From: Polytrichum commune
Taxonomy: Eukaryota > Streptophyta > Polytrichopsida > Polytrichales > Polytrichaceae
Reading direction: 5' to 3'
Assembly: GCA_950295325.1 (NCBI GenBank)
Contig: OX485807.1
Coordinates: 14,227,001-14,287,000 of the forward strand
Length of the DNA stretch: 60,000 bases
The position numbers and the translations under genes are program-made. The notes under the pieces are model-generated. The model was not told where the DNA came from, did not search any database, and saw only the letters and a program-made list of their open reading frames with translations. Shown here piece by piece: positions 1 to 10,966 of this stretch (within the stretch, counting starts at the first letter, position 1; every line of letters starts with the position of its first letter).

Positions 1-102
1 TTGAAGTTAGATTGAAGCTTCCTTATCTATATAAATAGATCATATCTTCCTTCTCTCTATATATAGTTCTCATTTCTTATCTTTTGGCTCAATCACAATT
101 CT

Positions 103-325
103 TTAGTTGGAACTATTTAGTTCCAACTTGTCCAATCGTCCATTCCTCTAGTTGGAATTGTCTAATTCCAACTTGATCCAATCATCCATTCTTCTAGTTG
201 GAATTATTTAATTCCAACTTGATTCATTCATCCATTCTTATAGTTGGAATTGTCCAATTCCAATATGATTCATTCATCCATTCTTCTAATTGGAACTATC
301 TAATTCCAACTAGACTTATTCATTG
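103..325. repeat. 46-bp tandem repeat with a hairpin in every unit
   Basis: About five imperfect copies start near 105, 150, 196, 242 and 288, giving a 46-bp period. Each unit contains the inverted pair GTTGGAA and TTCCAAC a few bases apart, so each can form a small hairpin. The array decays after 320 into related pieces (around 325-445) that keep the GGAGTTGTCTAACTC-like pairing. No coding potential is visible. Confidence 0.85.
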
Positions 326-445
326 AGAGTTGTCTAGCTCCAATGAATAACATTCATTTGCTAGGAGTTTGTCTTACTCCGATTCATATCTTTTAATTGG
401 AATAGTCTAATTCCAACACAAAGATCTTCAATCGGGAGTTGTCTA

Positions 446-3400
446 ACTCTCGTGCACAATTCCTTCATGGTTTGTTTAGCCTTTGTGCATCATTCTTTCT
501 TGGGTTGTTTGACTCCAAACATCATTTGTTGACATGCTAGTACAAAAATGTATGGTTAGTCTTTCATTCTTGCATAATCCAACATTAAATATTTTAATCC
601 AGGTGTATCATAGCAAAAGTTGTAGCAAGTCAAAAAATAAGTTAATTCTTTTGCATAAGTGATCACATACTCGGCCCTCCCATTTTTGTTAGCTATTAAA
701 CCTTGATTAGTTAGCATATTTTTATATCGATCTCATTGTGGCAATTGTCATCTTGGTATCTATACTTAAAAGTAGACAATCATTATTCAGTTATTTCTCT
801 TCATTGGACATCTATATTTGAGTGGTATGTGGTCATGTGTGACTCCAAGAACGGGTTCCAAAAAGACATGATGCTAAAAAAATGATACCCATGCTAGGCT
901 CAATAGTCAACATAGGGGGGGTGGGGTGTTTAGATGTGTAAGGCCCATGTAATAGAGGTTATCACTAAGAACTCTAGTTAACTAAACCATAACTTCACTA
1001 CTAAGATAATACGCATGTGATGTGCAAGCTTATGTGTAAATGGAACTAACCTAAGGTATAGAAAACTGTAGTTCTTTGAGGCACGGGGGGAGCTATAGAA
1101 GCAAAGAGGAGGGGAGCATGCATTTATTCATTCATTGTTCCTTTTCTTCCTATTTTCTTTTATCTCAAGCCTCCTCTCTCGTAGCTCGTGGTTGGATGGT
1201 TTGTGCCACATAAACTCCTCTAAACTTGCATATTGCTAGAGGAAGGGACATATGTGACCATTTAACGAGAACAAGAATCTTCACTTTGATAATGAATAAG
1301 ATATTCATATGATATGAACTCCAAAAATTATGAGAAAAGTGACAACGGCCCTCAATTTTGATTGCTAACCATCTCTATGCTAATGATGTGTGTTCATACC
1401 GTATGACATAACATTAAACAACAATGCTTACATGTTACCCTTTGAGTACCTGCAATATCACCTTAATAAGAAGAGAAGAGCTTGCAAAGCAAGGGCTATG
1501 AATGAAAAATGAATCAACACTAGTTTACTAAATATACCAATTAGTGAGGGTAGTACTAATTCAAGTCACACGTACAATCTATACATAAAGTGAATGAGGG
1601 TTGAAGTTGCTACTAAGTGACATTAAATTTATGAAGACATCAAATTCTATGCTCGTTTACCATAGATTTAAAATAAAAATAAAAATGAGTGTGTGCTTGT
1701 GATTAGTGCATGCCACGTGCTTGTAAGTGAATAATGCCAAGCGCCGGTACTTTTAGTGATTAGTGCTAATTAAGTGCCAATACTTTAGTGAATAGTGCCC
1801 AAGTGCCGAGACGAACAATGCTTCCTATATCTTTTGGTGGCATTGATTAATAGCTTAAAGAAATTTAGTATCACCTTCACTAATTTCCCACCCTCTATGT
1901 TAGCCCACACTCACCTATTGGTACATTTAGTGTAGCTTCAAAAGGTGTCGAGAAGGTTTTCATTGCAAATTTCCAAGGACTTTTCCAAACGGTACAACTA
2001 CCTTCTTGACTCCACCGACTTTTCATGTTGTTTTATAACTATTTAATTGTTTTTTATCATTCTACTTCCAACCTAGCTTAGAACCTTTACCGCCACTTGA
2101 CATTAGTTTTGTCCTAAAAAATCGACACAATATATTCTAAGTAGTGAAGTTAACCACTTGAATAGATTAAAAACAACCTAAAACAAACTCAAACATAGCG
2201 CTACCTTTACTAGATGAAGAGCATCAAATTGACGCGCACCGGTATGATGCTCTTTTAAGAAGGTCATTTCGAACTTGTTATTTGATGTTATGAAGAAGTG
2301 GACTAGTGGGAAAAAGTACCCATTTAAGACCCAATCAAACTTACATGAACTACGAACCTTGTCATCTCCCACCCAAAATATAGGTGTACTAAGTGGAAAG
2401 CCATCATGGGTTTGAGATTATACCCAGTATATGCCACTCTTACATTACATTAATCTCCCGCTTAAGTACTCACCTGTTTAAGTACGCATCATGGTTAAGT
2501 GCGCAATTCTTTTGACAAAAATCAAGTTCATACTTTATTGTTTGAACATGTCATGTAGAGTCATTTGCCACAAATGCATTAATTTTCTATGCTCGACATT
2601 CAATGCCACTTTGTTAACGTTTTGTTGAAACGCCACAAACGATCTTCGCAGTTCATCATACATCTGTTCAACTTCCGTTTGAACATCGAAGCAAAACAAT
2701 TGGTCATCGATGTCAAGGACATTTCTCTGTAGATCTTCAATGCCGTTGAAGTCAATAGCATTTTCATATTCAACAATGATTTCACGTTATTGGGCTTCGG
2801 TCAAGCGGGTTGGCTTAGGTTTCATCCGTTTCCTGTTGTAATTCATCGAATCAGAGGGTCTAGAAAGCGATATGAGTAAAGTACGCACCAACGACTCTAG
2901 TTCAAAGTGCATACTTATGTGGGAAATTACCGTGCGTTTGTCTCCACCACATAAAGAATCCAGCACCATATAATTCCCACGTCATCGTTTTCTACTACTA
3001 GAAGCCTGACTAGAAGGTACAGAGGTTAATGGTGGCTATGGTGGCTATGGTGGCTATCTCGAGAACATAATTAACTTAGTGGCACCACTCACCATACATT
3101 CTTTTCTTTCAACAAAATAGGGTGGCTATGAAACTAAAATGAACATGGAACTCTTCAAATACCATATGAACTCTTTGGCTAGTGGACTCTCCTCTACATC
3201 CATATCCACCCATAAATTAGAATGAATTTACAAGAAGATAAACTTTGCCCCCATTATGGTTATCGTGAGAAATACATGGTTTTGCTTTGAGTAGTACTCA
3301 TGGTAATCATTGAGGACGGTGAGGGAAGTGCTTATATTGTTACCGTATTTGGTTTCCCACACATTAAAAGTGGCACCGATCTTAACTTGCAAAAGGGAAG

Positions 3401-4865
3401 GTGGGGTCCATCACTCAAACCATAACCTCCATGAACTGCTTGTAGACGCCATGGCTAGACACCCACCTCTTTAAGTTGTGCCCCCCCCCCCCCTAACATC
3501 ACCCAAGGTGAAAATGTATTTCATTATATTATAGTATGTTTATTTTAAAAAATAGAAGATTCGACCTTGCAATTAGCACTAGAGACCCCCAAATTACTAT
3601 AAAGGAACCCACTTTAAATGAGTAAACCACAAACATATGCGATTCAAGTTTGTATTAAACCCCTTTTATCTTAGTAATAATGGTAAGGCCCAAATCATGA
3701 ACGCATTGATGGGTTCGCCCTCCCACCCGTTATGGGTTTTGTACTTCGGATTTTTATTAATTACCTCGGTGAGGTTTTCACGGTAAGGCCCAAATCATAG
3801 AGGTGGGTGTCTAGCCCCAACCCTTGTATACTTTCTAATAATACCTCCTAAAGTAATATCTATGACCTCCAATATTTGGATTCAAAGGGGATAATGTAGG
3901 ACTTCATGCTTAGAGTATAAAAATCAACAAATTGATGAAATGGAAAAATATATCCTAGGGTGGCCTTTGATGTGGGGGTTTGTATGACCACCCAAAAACC
4001 TTTGATTGCAATGAGCCCAAATGACATCCTAGTGTAGATGTACTAAGATTCCACTGTCATGGGATGTGACTTGAGGATCTCGTATGAGATTTGAAAGCAA
4101 AGAACATAAATTGTCTCATATAATTAGCAATTGATCTGAAACACAAAGATTGTCTCTTCATGGTTTCAAAATTAGGCTCAAGATGCAAGAGTTATAAGAG
4201 GTCAAACTTATATATATATATATATATACATAAATCTTTGAATGATAAAAAAATCATATAGACCATCCCCATTGTATTCACTATCGAACCCATAATGGTA
4301 TGGAGATTTTGAGCACATAATTTAATCTCTTCATAATACATGTCATTTGTTGTATGTTCTTAACTAGAAGCCCTTGCCATATACCACCCAAGTCTAGGGC
4401 TAGGGATTGTGGTTGTCTGCGTGAACTCATCCATTATGAAGGTGAAAACAATGCTATAGTCTGTAGATGACTATTCTTAGATGATTTGACTCCATGTTTA
4501 TCATTGGAACCCCTGAATTAGTATGGTGGAGTACACTAGGTGGCCATCAACCTTGGAGAGGACTTGCTAGAGTCCCTTCATCCACGATGGATGAATTTAC
4601 ATATTTGCCACGACTGCGAAGTCCAAGTCTTGGGCCCAAATCACTTCCCTTAAGTTGTATGGCCACCGAAAAGATAGACTGCACTATGCAGTGTTCAATG
4701 TGGAAGTCTTCAACACATGTCGTCAAAGAAGTTTTATTGGCTCTGTCTGTAGGACAGAGACTATGCATCAACTTCTTCGTTTCAAGAGCAAATTTCCTAA
4801 CCACTTTGCGTTCACACTTGGACGTTACTTGTTCTTGTTATTTTTGGTCCACCTTATTTAATGTG

Positions 4866-4898
<33 letters not shown>

Positions 4899-5640
4899 AT
4901 TGCTCCCTAAAATGTATTGAAAGAAATCTAGTTAACTATAGTTATTCAGCAGTTCTTGATTATTCATTTTAAAAATTTCGAGTGATAAATGAGTAGCTTC
5001 AATCCTTGACCCGCATTTGAGAAGAAGGTGCCCAAAATCCAAGAAAGGTTTGGTATAGTGAATAACCATGAATTGGCATGAGCAAAGTGGACAACTACAA
5101 TTATAGTCTTTCATAGTAAAGGACAGAGCCTCACGGTTTTACCGTTTTCTTGTTTTGAACACTTCACAAAAATGTGCTCTGCAAAGTTTCCATCAATCAC
5201 AGTGAAGGCCTCTCCAAAAACTGCCTATCACAAAATACAGTGGCTGTAATTTACAAACATACATAACTGGACTCCAATCTTGGCACTCTAGCATATACTT
5301 CCAAATTCCAATAACTCCTCCAACTTTGACTTGGCAAGCACAATAAAATGATGCACTAAAATTCAATATAATGAGACATCATATTGTTTTCATAATCAAT
5401 ACAAAACAGTCAATATCAAGTTAGTTTTTTGGTGAAGTATTGCAAACAAAGTTTGAAAGTTTGAGTGAAGTGTGATTATTTTGAAGCCCTTCACATTGAG
5501 ATGCATGTGCACATTTCAAACTTGAACACTGGCACTTATGCAGTGAGCTTGGAATGACATCTTGTAGTAGCTTTACCGAGATCCTATTGTCGCGGGACGT
5601 GGCTTGAGAATCGAGTTTAGGAGCTCATTTGGGAGCTAGA
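446..5640. other. Gene-poor AT-rich intergenic DNA
   Basis: No gene is recognisable on either strand; every open frame is short and matches no family I know. It holds pieces of dispersed repeats: 810-930 resembles 50710-50850 and 34985-35110, and 2280-2350 resembles 50995-51060. It also has a C-homopolymer near 3481-3493, a (TA)n run at 4208-4226 and a (CT)n microsatellite at 4868-4897. A short segment around 4050-4095 is similar to 5578-5620, just upstream of the NPP gene. Confidence 0.6.
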
Positions 5641-5694
5641 AGCGCAGGACGGAGACGGAGACGAGAGAGGAGAGGGGCGAGAGATTGGCTATAC

Positions 5695-5763
5695 ATGGCA
5701 GGAATTCCTGAGAGGCGATGGAGGCCCGCGAGGAGGCCGAGGGCGAACGGCCTCAAATTGTAA
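5695..5763 (+). promoter_or_regulatory. Upstream ORF overlapping the NPP start
   Basis: An ATG at 5695 opens a 22-codon frame ending with TAA at 5761-5763. It is out of frame with, and overlaps, the main start at 5718. If the transcript begins upstream of 5695, this uORF would reduce initiation at the main ATG. The preceding 60 bases are GA-rich, as plant 5' leaders often are. The transcription start is unknown, so this is a candidate only. Confidence 0.35.
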
Positions 5764-7271
5764 ATTCTCTGTCAATCGACGTAAGTAATCGCGACGAAGA
5801 GCACCAAAATTTACTACTACCGGAATCCACCTTGAAGGAAAATCTTTACCGACAGCAACAGCAGCAGGAATCTACTCATCTAGACACACCGGGCGGAGCT
5901 TGGTGGAGCGGATCCTGCTCGCACGGGCGATGGCACCCGTTCGCCAGCGCAGGTTGCGGTGTAGTGGCGGCGATAGTCGTCGCATTTGTCATCATTCTGT
6001 CTCAAGTTTTGACAAAAGATGCGTGCTCGTCTTCCAATGGTAAGGGAGTATGGGGTTTAGCCCGCCCGCTACAGAGGCTGGAGAAGCCGCTAGTGATTCT
6101 CGTCTCTTCCGATGGTTTCCGGTATGGATATAATTGGAAGACCGATACACCGAACATCGATTGGTTGCGTATGTCAGGGACCGAGGCTGAGCCTGGTATG
6201 ATCCCTGTTTTCCCTTCCAAGACATTCCCGAACCATTACTCCATAGCCACGGGCCTTTACCCTGCTTATCATGGCATTATTCTAAATTCCTTTGAAGATC
6301 CTGATACTAACAGCACGGATGCATTCTATCCTGGTAACTTGAACCCTAAATGGTGGTTGGGAGAGCCGATCTGGGAGACGGTGGTGAATCAGGGTTTGCA
6401 AGCAGCGACTTTCTTCTGGCCAGGCTCACAGGTCAAGAAAGGGAACTGGACATGTGATCCGGAGTATTGCCATCAGTACAACAAATCGGTTCCTTATGAG
6501 GAACGTGTTGATACAGTGCTAGGGTATGTTGATTTGCCTAAAGATATTCGGCCGAGTTTGATCACGCTGTATTTCGAGGCTCCAGATGATCCGGGGCATT
6601 CCACTGGCCCCGATGCACCGCAGGTTACATCTGCGGTTGCTCGGATTGATAACATGATGGGACGCCTCTTGGCAGGGTTGAAGCAGAGGAGAGTTTTGGA
6701 TGATGTGACGGTCATCATGGTAGGGGATCATGGGATGGTGGCAGATTGTGAGGACAAGATGATATTCCTCGAAGACATCATGATGAGTCCGGGGGTTAAC
6801 ATCCCTCTGGACTGGGTTATTTCTTACAGTCCTGTTCTTGCCATCCGGCCCCCAGCTGATGTGGATGTGGTAGGTTTGCATAGGACCATCTCTCGTGTGC
6901 TTGCATCAGGTAATGTGAAGAATGCTGAGTTTCTGCAGGTTTATTTGAAAGAGCAACTGCCGCCACGACTTCATTATTCAGAGAGCCCCAGGATTCCTCC
7001 CATTATTGGGCTGGTAGGGGAGGGTTACACCCTGGCATCTTCCAGGACTGTGAAGATGACATGTGGAGGTAACCATGGATATGACAATATGTATCTCTCC
7101 ATGAGGACAATTTTCATAGCGGCAGGTCCTCAGTTTGCAAAAGGTAGACGAATTCCGTCATTTGTGAATGTTGAATTGTATCAGCTGATTACAACCATTC
7201 TTGGTCTCAATCCTGCGGCCAACAACGCAACTTCCAGTTTTGCTCAAACGGTCCTCCTCCCTCATAAGTAG
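5718..7271 (+). CDS. Ectonucleotide pyrophosphatase/phosphodiesterase (NPP family), intronless
   Basis: A 517-residue single-exon protein of the NPP/alkaline-phosphatase superfamily, which hydrolyses phosphodiester or pyrophosphate bonds of nucleotides at the cell surface or in the secretory route. A Q-rich cytosolic N-terminus is followed by one membrane segment (about 77-98) and then the catalytic domain, a type II membrane topology. The metal and nucleophile residues are all visible: D132 in SSDGF, T169 in SKTFPNH (nucleophile), D290 and H294 in APDDPGH, D337-H338 in GDHGM, and H453 in GNHGYDN. N-glycosylation sequons occur at N198, N243, N255 and N503. Length and lack of introns match plant NPPs I know. 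The start at 5718 was chosen because it gives the full cytosolic tail. A poly(A) signal AATAAA lies at 7448. It converges on the FKBP gene downstream. Substrate preference cannot be read from the sequence. Confidence 0.93.
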   Translation: MEAREEAEGERPQIVNSLSIDVSNRDEEHQNLLLPESTLKENLYRQQQQQESTHLDTPGGAWWSGSCSHGRWHPFASAGCGVVAAIVVAFVIILSQVLTKDACSSSNGKGVWGLARPLQRLEKPLVILVSSDGFRYGYNWKTDTPNIDWLRMSGTEAEPGMIPVFPSKTFPNHYSIATGLYPAYHGIILNSFEDPDTNSTDAFYPGNLNPKWWLGEPIWETVVNQGLQAATFFWPGSQVKKGNWTCDPEYCHQYNKSVPYEERVDTVLGYVDLPKDIRPSLITLYFEAPDDPGHSTGPDAPQVTSAVARIDNMMGRLLAGLKQRRVLDDVTVIMVGDHGMVADCEDKMIFLEDIMMSPGVNIPLDWVISYSPVLAIRPPADVDVVGLHRTISRVLASGNVKNAEFLQVYLKEQLPPRLHYSESPRIPPIIGLVGEGYTLASSRTVKMTCGGNHGYDNMYLSMRTIFIAAGPQFAKGRRIPSFVNVELYQLITTILGLNPAANNATSSFAQTVLLPHK

Positions 7272-7447
7272 GATTAACACAGCCTTTACGCATTCTTTGT
7301 CTTCAGGGGATAGTTGTTCACCTCGTCTATTTAACAATTGATTCTTTAACAGAGAGCATCGAGTATTGTAATATGTATATATATAGCTCGATGGTAACAT
7401 ATAGACAGAAAATCTATACATTGTACACAGTTGTCATCCATCTCTTG

Positions 7448-7453
7448 AATAAA
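7448..7453 (+). terminator. Candidate poly(A) signal of the NPP gene
   Basis: AATAAA 177 bases after the NPP stop codon, on the coding strand, at a spacing usual for a plant 3' UTR. Confidence 0.5.
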
Positions 7454-7459
7454 GGGGGC

Positions 7460-8461
7460 TAATTTGATACGTCAGTTGTTAGCATGAGCATAATTGAGAT
7501 GCAGGGCTAGTTTCTGGCATTTACACAGTGATTTTTGGTTTTCCTTTTTTCTGAGTTCATGGCTATCACCAAGTCCAGACTAAGGTAGCATGTGCATGTT
7601 CCTTCTTCCGCCAACTCATCTCTACTTGCAAGATTGTTGTTTTGAAGTTCCAATATCCTAATCAAATCGCCCTTCTGTGTAAAGCTCACTCCAGGGTCAT
7701 CCAAGGCTCATGCAAGCACTGTGTGGGCAAACTTTTGGTAATTGGTAAATACTATCAGATCAAGTTATGTACTATATGGCATCTTCTTTCGTTAGTCAAG
7801 ACTGCTTCCATCTCCTTGATTAATAGTGAATCTTAGAGCGGACTTTAACAGTGGCTACGATTGTACAGAAAACTTTTCATGGGATAGCTCTGAGATGTGG
7901 CTGTTCTAACATTGCAGTTTTTGAAACTTGCAACAAGTTGAGGAACAATTGAAGGGCCATCCCCTAAGATATCATATTCATCACATAAGATATCCTGATC
8001 CTGGTTAGGTAAATGTCTTTTGCATCGTCCATTACCTATTTCAATATGCATTGACTAAGCTTGAGATTAGTATTCCCCAACACATGTTGCTTATTCCAAG
8101 AGTTATCGAGTAACCTGCCGTTGCGTCTCATGTGTAATCATAACGATAGATTCTGCTCTTCACGGATTCATGATTCAGAGTAGGTGCCCAGAACGCCATC
8201 AAAATTTGTTGGAACTCATCAAATGCAAATCTCACAATACAGTGTCTCGTTTCCCAAATCTTTCCAAGAGCTTGAAATCCCACAGCAATTCCTTGTTATG
8301 GTGACAGTGTCATTTTCAATTGCTGTATTTTACAACGGATTACCTTGTTCACCAGGGCATTGAGAAATTGACAAAGAGACCAGACTTCTAAAGGCCCCCG
8401 ACAGACTGGCCATCCTGCCGCAAAGAAACAGCAAAGAAATTCCAAGAAGAGTCTCTCATCG
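7460..8461. other. Intergenic region between convergent NPP and FKBP genes
   Basis: Both flanking genes end into this kilobase. I see no coding segment, repeat array or RNA gene in it. It probably holds the 3' UTR of the FKBP gene (minus strand, just below 8462). Confidence 0.5.
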
Positions 8462-9202
8462 TCACTCCGGCCTGCGAACCTTCAAGAGTTCGATGTCGAA
8501 GATGAGAGTGCCAAGAGTGTCGCCCTCCCCATTCGCCAGCCTTGTCTGATTGAAGATGGTGGTGTATAATCTCTGCCTGTCGAAGTAATCCGGTGGGATG
8601 GGCCCTTGTTGTTTGTTCTGGTATCCTTGCGATGGCGGGATGACCACACGCCTTACACCACCTTCTTTCATACTCCTTACCGCAGCATCCATGCCCCCAA
8701 TGACGCTGCCATCTCCAACAATAAACACATATGGCTCCGGGTTTCCAAATACATCCTTATGGTCATATGTCGAGTCGAACCTCCACCCTTGCTTGGCTGC
8801 CAACCTGCCGTAGTAATGAATCTCCACCCGGTCACCCGTTACAGGTAACCCACCCGAGCCCTCTCGAATGTCCAGTGCCTTCACTCCACCGGAGCCATCC
8901 AGCTCGTAGAATTTGGGTCTCGATGCTTGGGGTTGGGACTGGGTTTGTTCTGCTGCAATTCCATCTCCTGCAGCTGATGATGTGAGAGCCAGAAGCAGTG
9001 TGGATTGGAGAAGTGCCACTCGCCGTGTAGGGTTTGGTGATGGGGTTTCTGTTTGGTTGGTGTGTAGCGAGCATTTGATGGCTGCTGAGGGCCGGGATAC
9101 TGCGTGGTGAGGATTCGAGCCATGGCTGGTTCGGAGGTGTCTATAAATTGAGAGGGAGGAAAGGGAGGAGAGGGGGGAGATTGAGACTGCCATTGCTTCC
9201 AT
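8462..9202 (-). CDS. FKBP18: FKBP18-like peptidyl-prolyl cis-trans isomerase, thylakoid lumen
   Basis: A 246-residue FKBP-type immunophilin. The first 55 or so residues are Ser-rich and basic like a chloroplast transit peptide. A twin-arginine (R60-R61) followed by a hydrophobic stretch ending in an Ala-rich cleavage-like site (about 75-84) indicates Tat-type targeting to the thylakoid lumen. The FKBP fold covers about 118-244, with IHYYGRL, GWRFDST, VIGGMDAAVRSM and VVIPPSQGYQ as landmarks. The blocks HYYGRLAAKQGWRFDSTYDH and FDRQRLYTTIF match what I recall of plant FKBP18 closely, so the paralogue call is fairly confident. Isomerase activity is assumed from the family; many lumenal FKBPs are weak enzymes or chaperones. 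The frame is intact in one exon. Another in-frame ATG lies three codons downstream of the chosen start. The start region is duplicated upstream. Confidence 0.9.
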   Translation of the reverse strand: MEAMAVSISPLSSLSSLSIYRHLRTSHGSNPHHAVSRPSAAIKCSLHTNQTETPSPNPTRRVALLQSTLLLALTSSAAGDGIAAEQTQSQPQASRPKFYELDGSGGVKALDIREGSGGLPVTGDRVEIHYYGRLAAKQGWRFDSTYDHKDVFGNPEPYVFIVGDGSVIGGMDAAVRSMKEGGVRRVVIPPSQGYQNKQQGPIPPDYFDRQRLYTTIFNQTRLANGEGDTLGTLIFDIELLKVRRPE

Positions 9203-9830
9203 AGAAATTCTGAAGATTTCTCTAGCGTTGCCTTTGGTCTACTTTTCTTCAAGCTAAATGATTCACCCGGAAATGCAATTCGGAGGAATCGCCCCCACAA
9301 AACTAACTCCTATCGCCTACCTAATTTCACTTCCGAATCTCAATCAAAGTGAATGAGGGAGGCCGCCATTGCTACCATACAATTCTCAAGCTCTCTCTCT
9401 CTCTCTGTCTCTCTCGTTTGTCTTTTGTCCATTTCACCCAGAAATCCACTTCGGAGGAGTCGCCCCGCAAGCCAATTCACTTTGTATCGGCCACCTACTG
9501 CCTCTTCCGACTTTCAAGAGAAGTGATTTTACCGAGAAATCCACTTCAGAGGAGTCGCCCCCAAACCCTATTACTTCTATCGGGGCCACTTAATTCCTGT
9601 TCCGAATCTCAGTAGAAGTGAAAGAGGGATGCCGCCATTGCTACCATACAACTCTCAAGCTCTCTCTCCTTTGTCTTTTGTCCATTTCACCCAGAAATGC
9701 ACTTCGGAGGAGTCGCCCCAAAAACATATTCATTTCTATCGGGCCACTTAAGTCCTCTTCCCGAATCTTAGTATAAGCGAAAGAGGTGTACCGCCATTGC
9801 TACCATACAAATATCAAGCTCTTAATTTTG
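9186..9830. repeat. Tandem duplication of the FKBP18 start/5' leader region
   Basis: The sequence around the FKBP18 start codon and its leader recurs upstream in imperfect tandem copies. The start-codon motif GCCATTGCTACCAT (plus strand) recurs at about 9366, 9634 and 9793, against GCCATTGCTTCCAT at the gene itself. The leader motif GGAGGARTCGCCCC occurs at about 9282, 9453, 9549 and 9707, so one unit is shortened. Some copies contain CT microsatellite tracts. Copies carry minus-strand ATGs that are out of frame with FKBP18. Confidence 0.8.
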
Positions 9831-9839
9831 GAGGAGCGC

Positions 9840-10860
9840 CACAGGTCGACTTCTATGGGCCTAACTCTTTCGAATGTCAACCTCCAGATTCAACATGTGG
9901 GTAAGTAAGCAAGGGAGATGTATGATCCTACCGATCACTTCGGAACAGATTGCTGAACAGAAGTTGCTGATGAGTTTCTGTCTCGAAATATTCGAACACG
10001 TTGGATATTTTCACAGGCACCTGCTTTCCTTCATTCGGTTTTCAATTCTCATTCCCTATTCAGATTCTTCAATATAACAGGTAGGATGCACAGAATTGCG
10101 TCCTAAGGTACAAACACTCCTCTCCTTCATTCATCACCGAATGTTCATTCCTTCTCAACCATCAACAGAATGTCGTATTGAAATGTTTTTTACCCACAGA
10201 AAAAAATGTTTTTTACATTGTAGATTCATAACCATTGAGTGATGATCTTGCCAGACAAGAGATCAAAAGCTCAATGCTATGAATCTACAATGTAAAAAGT
10301 CAATAATCATACGAGAAAAATCACAAGATATGCAGATATTACCGTACAAAGAATTAAGCTCTCTTATTTCAATTGTGGTATATTCAAAGGACGTTACACC
10401 ATAATCCCCTCCAGCTGAAACCGGTCTTTTCCAGTACACAGCCAATACCTACTACACCAAAAATGCTTCTCCAATTACATCTGTTTCTATGTCCAGCTCC
10501 ATCTCTTTTTACTTTTCGAATCCAACTATTCTGCTCTGTGATTCCACGTCAATAAGTTTCCAAATTCCTCCGACGTGAATGAAACTGAGGAGGATCCCCC
10601 TTTTCTGAATAATGCCTGTGGAAACTGCGTAACATGCCCCCAGCTCTGCTCTGTTTGTACACTAATTCAATCGCCTAAATACATGCCGTGACATTTTTTC
10701 ATATTAACAAAAAACTGTCTCGACTGTCATATTATGGCTGCCAACCCAATGGTGCCAAGCTCTTTATGTTCGCTGTGCAGTCCTCGCTCTGGAAACTGCC
10801 CCGGCACTGAGCGATCTGTCAATGCATTTCCATTATATTGTAAGTTCCGAACTTGAATTA
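9840..10860. other. Intergenic region between FKBP18 and HASTY
   Basis: No coding segment recognised. It contains the foldback described separately at 10209-10299 and, at its upper end, the presumed 3' UTR of HASTY. Confidence 0.5.
10209..10299. repeat. Foldback with two arms of about 40 bases
   Basis: The left arm 10209-10250 and right arm 10258-10299 are reverse complements, with a loop of under 10 bases. About 21 consecutive pairs at the arm bases (TTTTTACATTGTAGATTCAT) are perfect. The rest has a few bulges. It could be a small MITE or a miRNA-like precursor; nothing in the sequence decides between them. Confidence 0.75.
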
Positions 10861-10966
10861 AGCAACCGAGTTTCCATCCTTTACATTGTCTTTTCTTCCA
10901 ATATTGAGCTTCTCAAGAAGGATGCAAGAATTCTTTATCCAACTTGAGGAAAAAACATTCCGAAAT

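Noticed and set aside
103-325. CRISPR-like array
   Set aside because: Units are directly adjacent without unique spacers and the setting is a plant nuclear genome.
6494-6881. Minus-strand frames inside the NPP gene
   Set aside because: Shadows of the well-supported plus-strand coding sequence.
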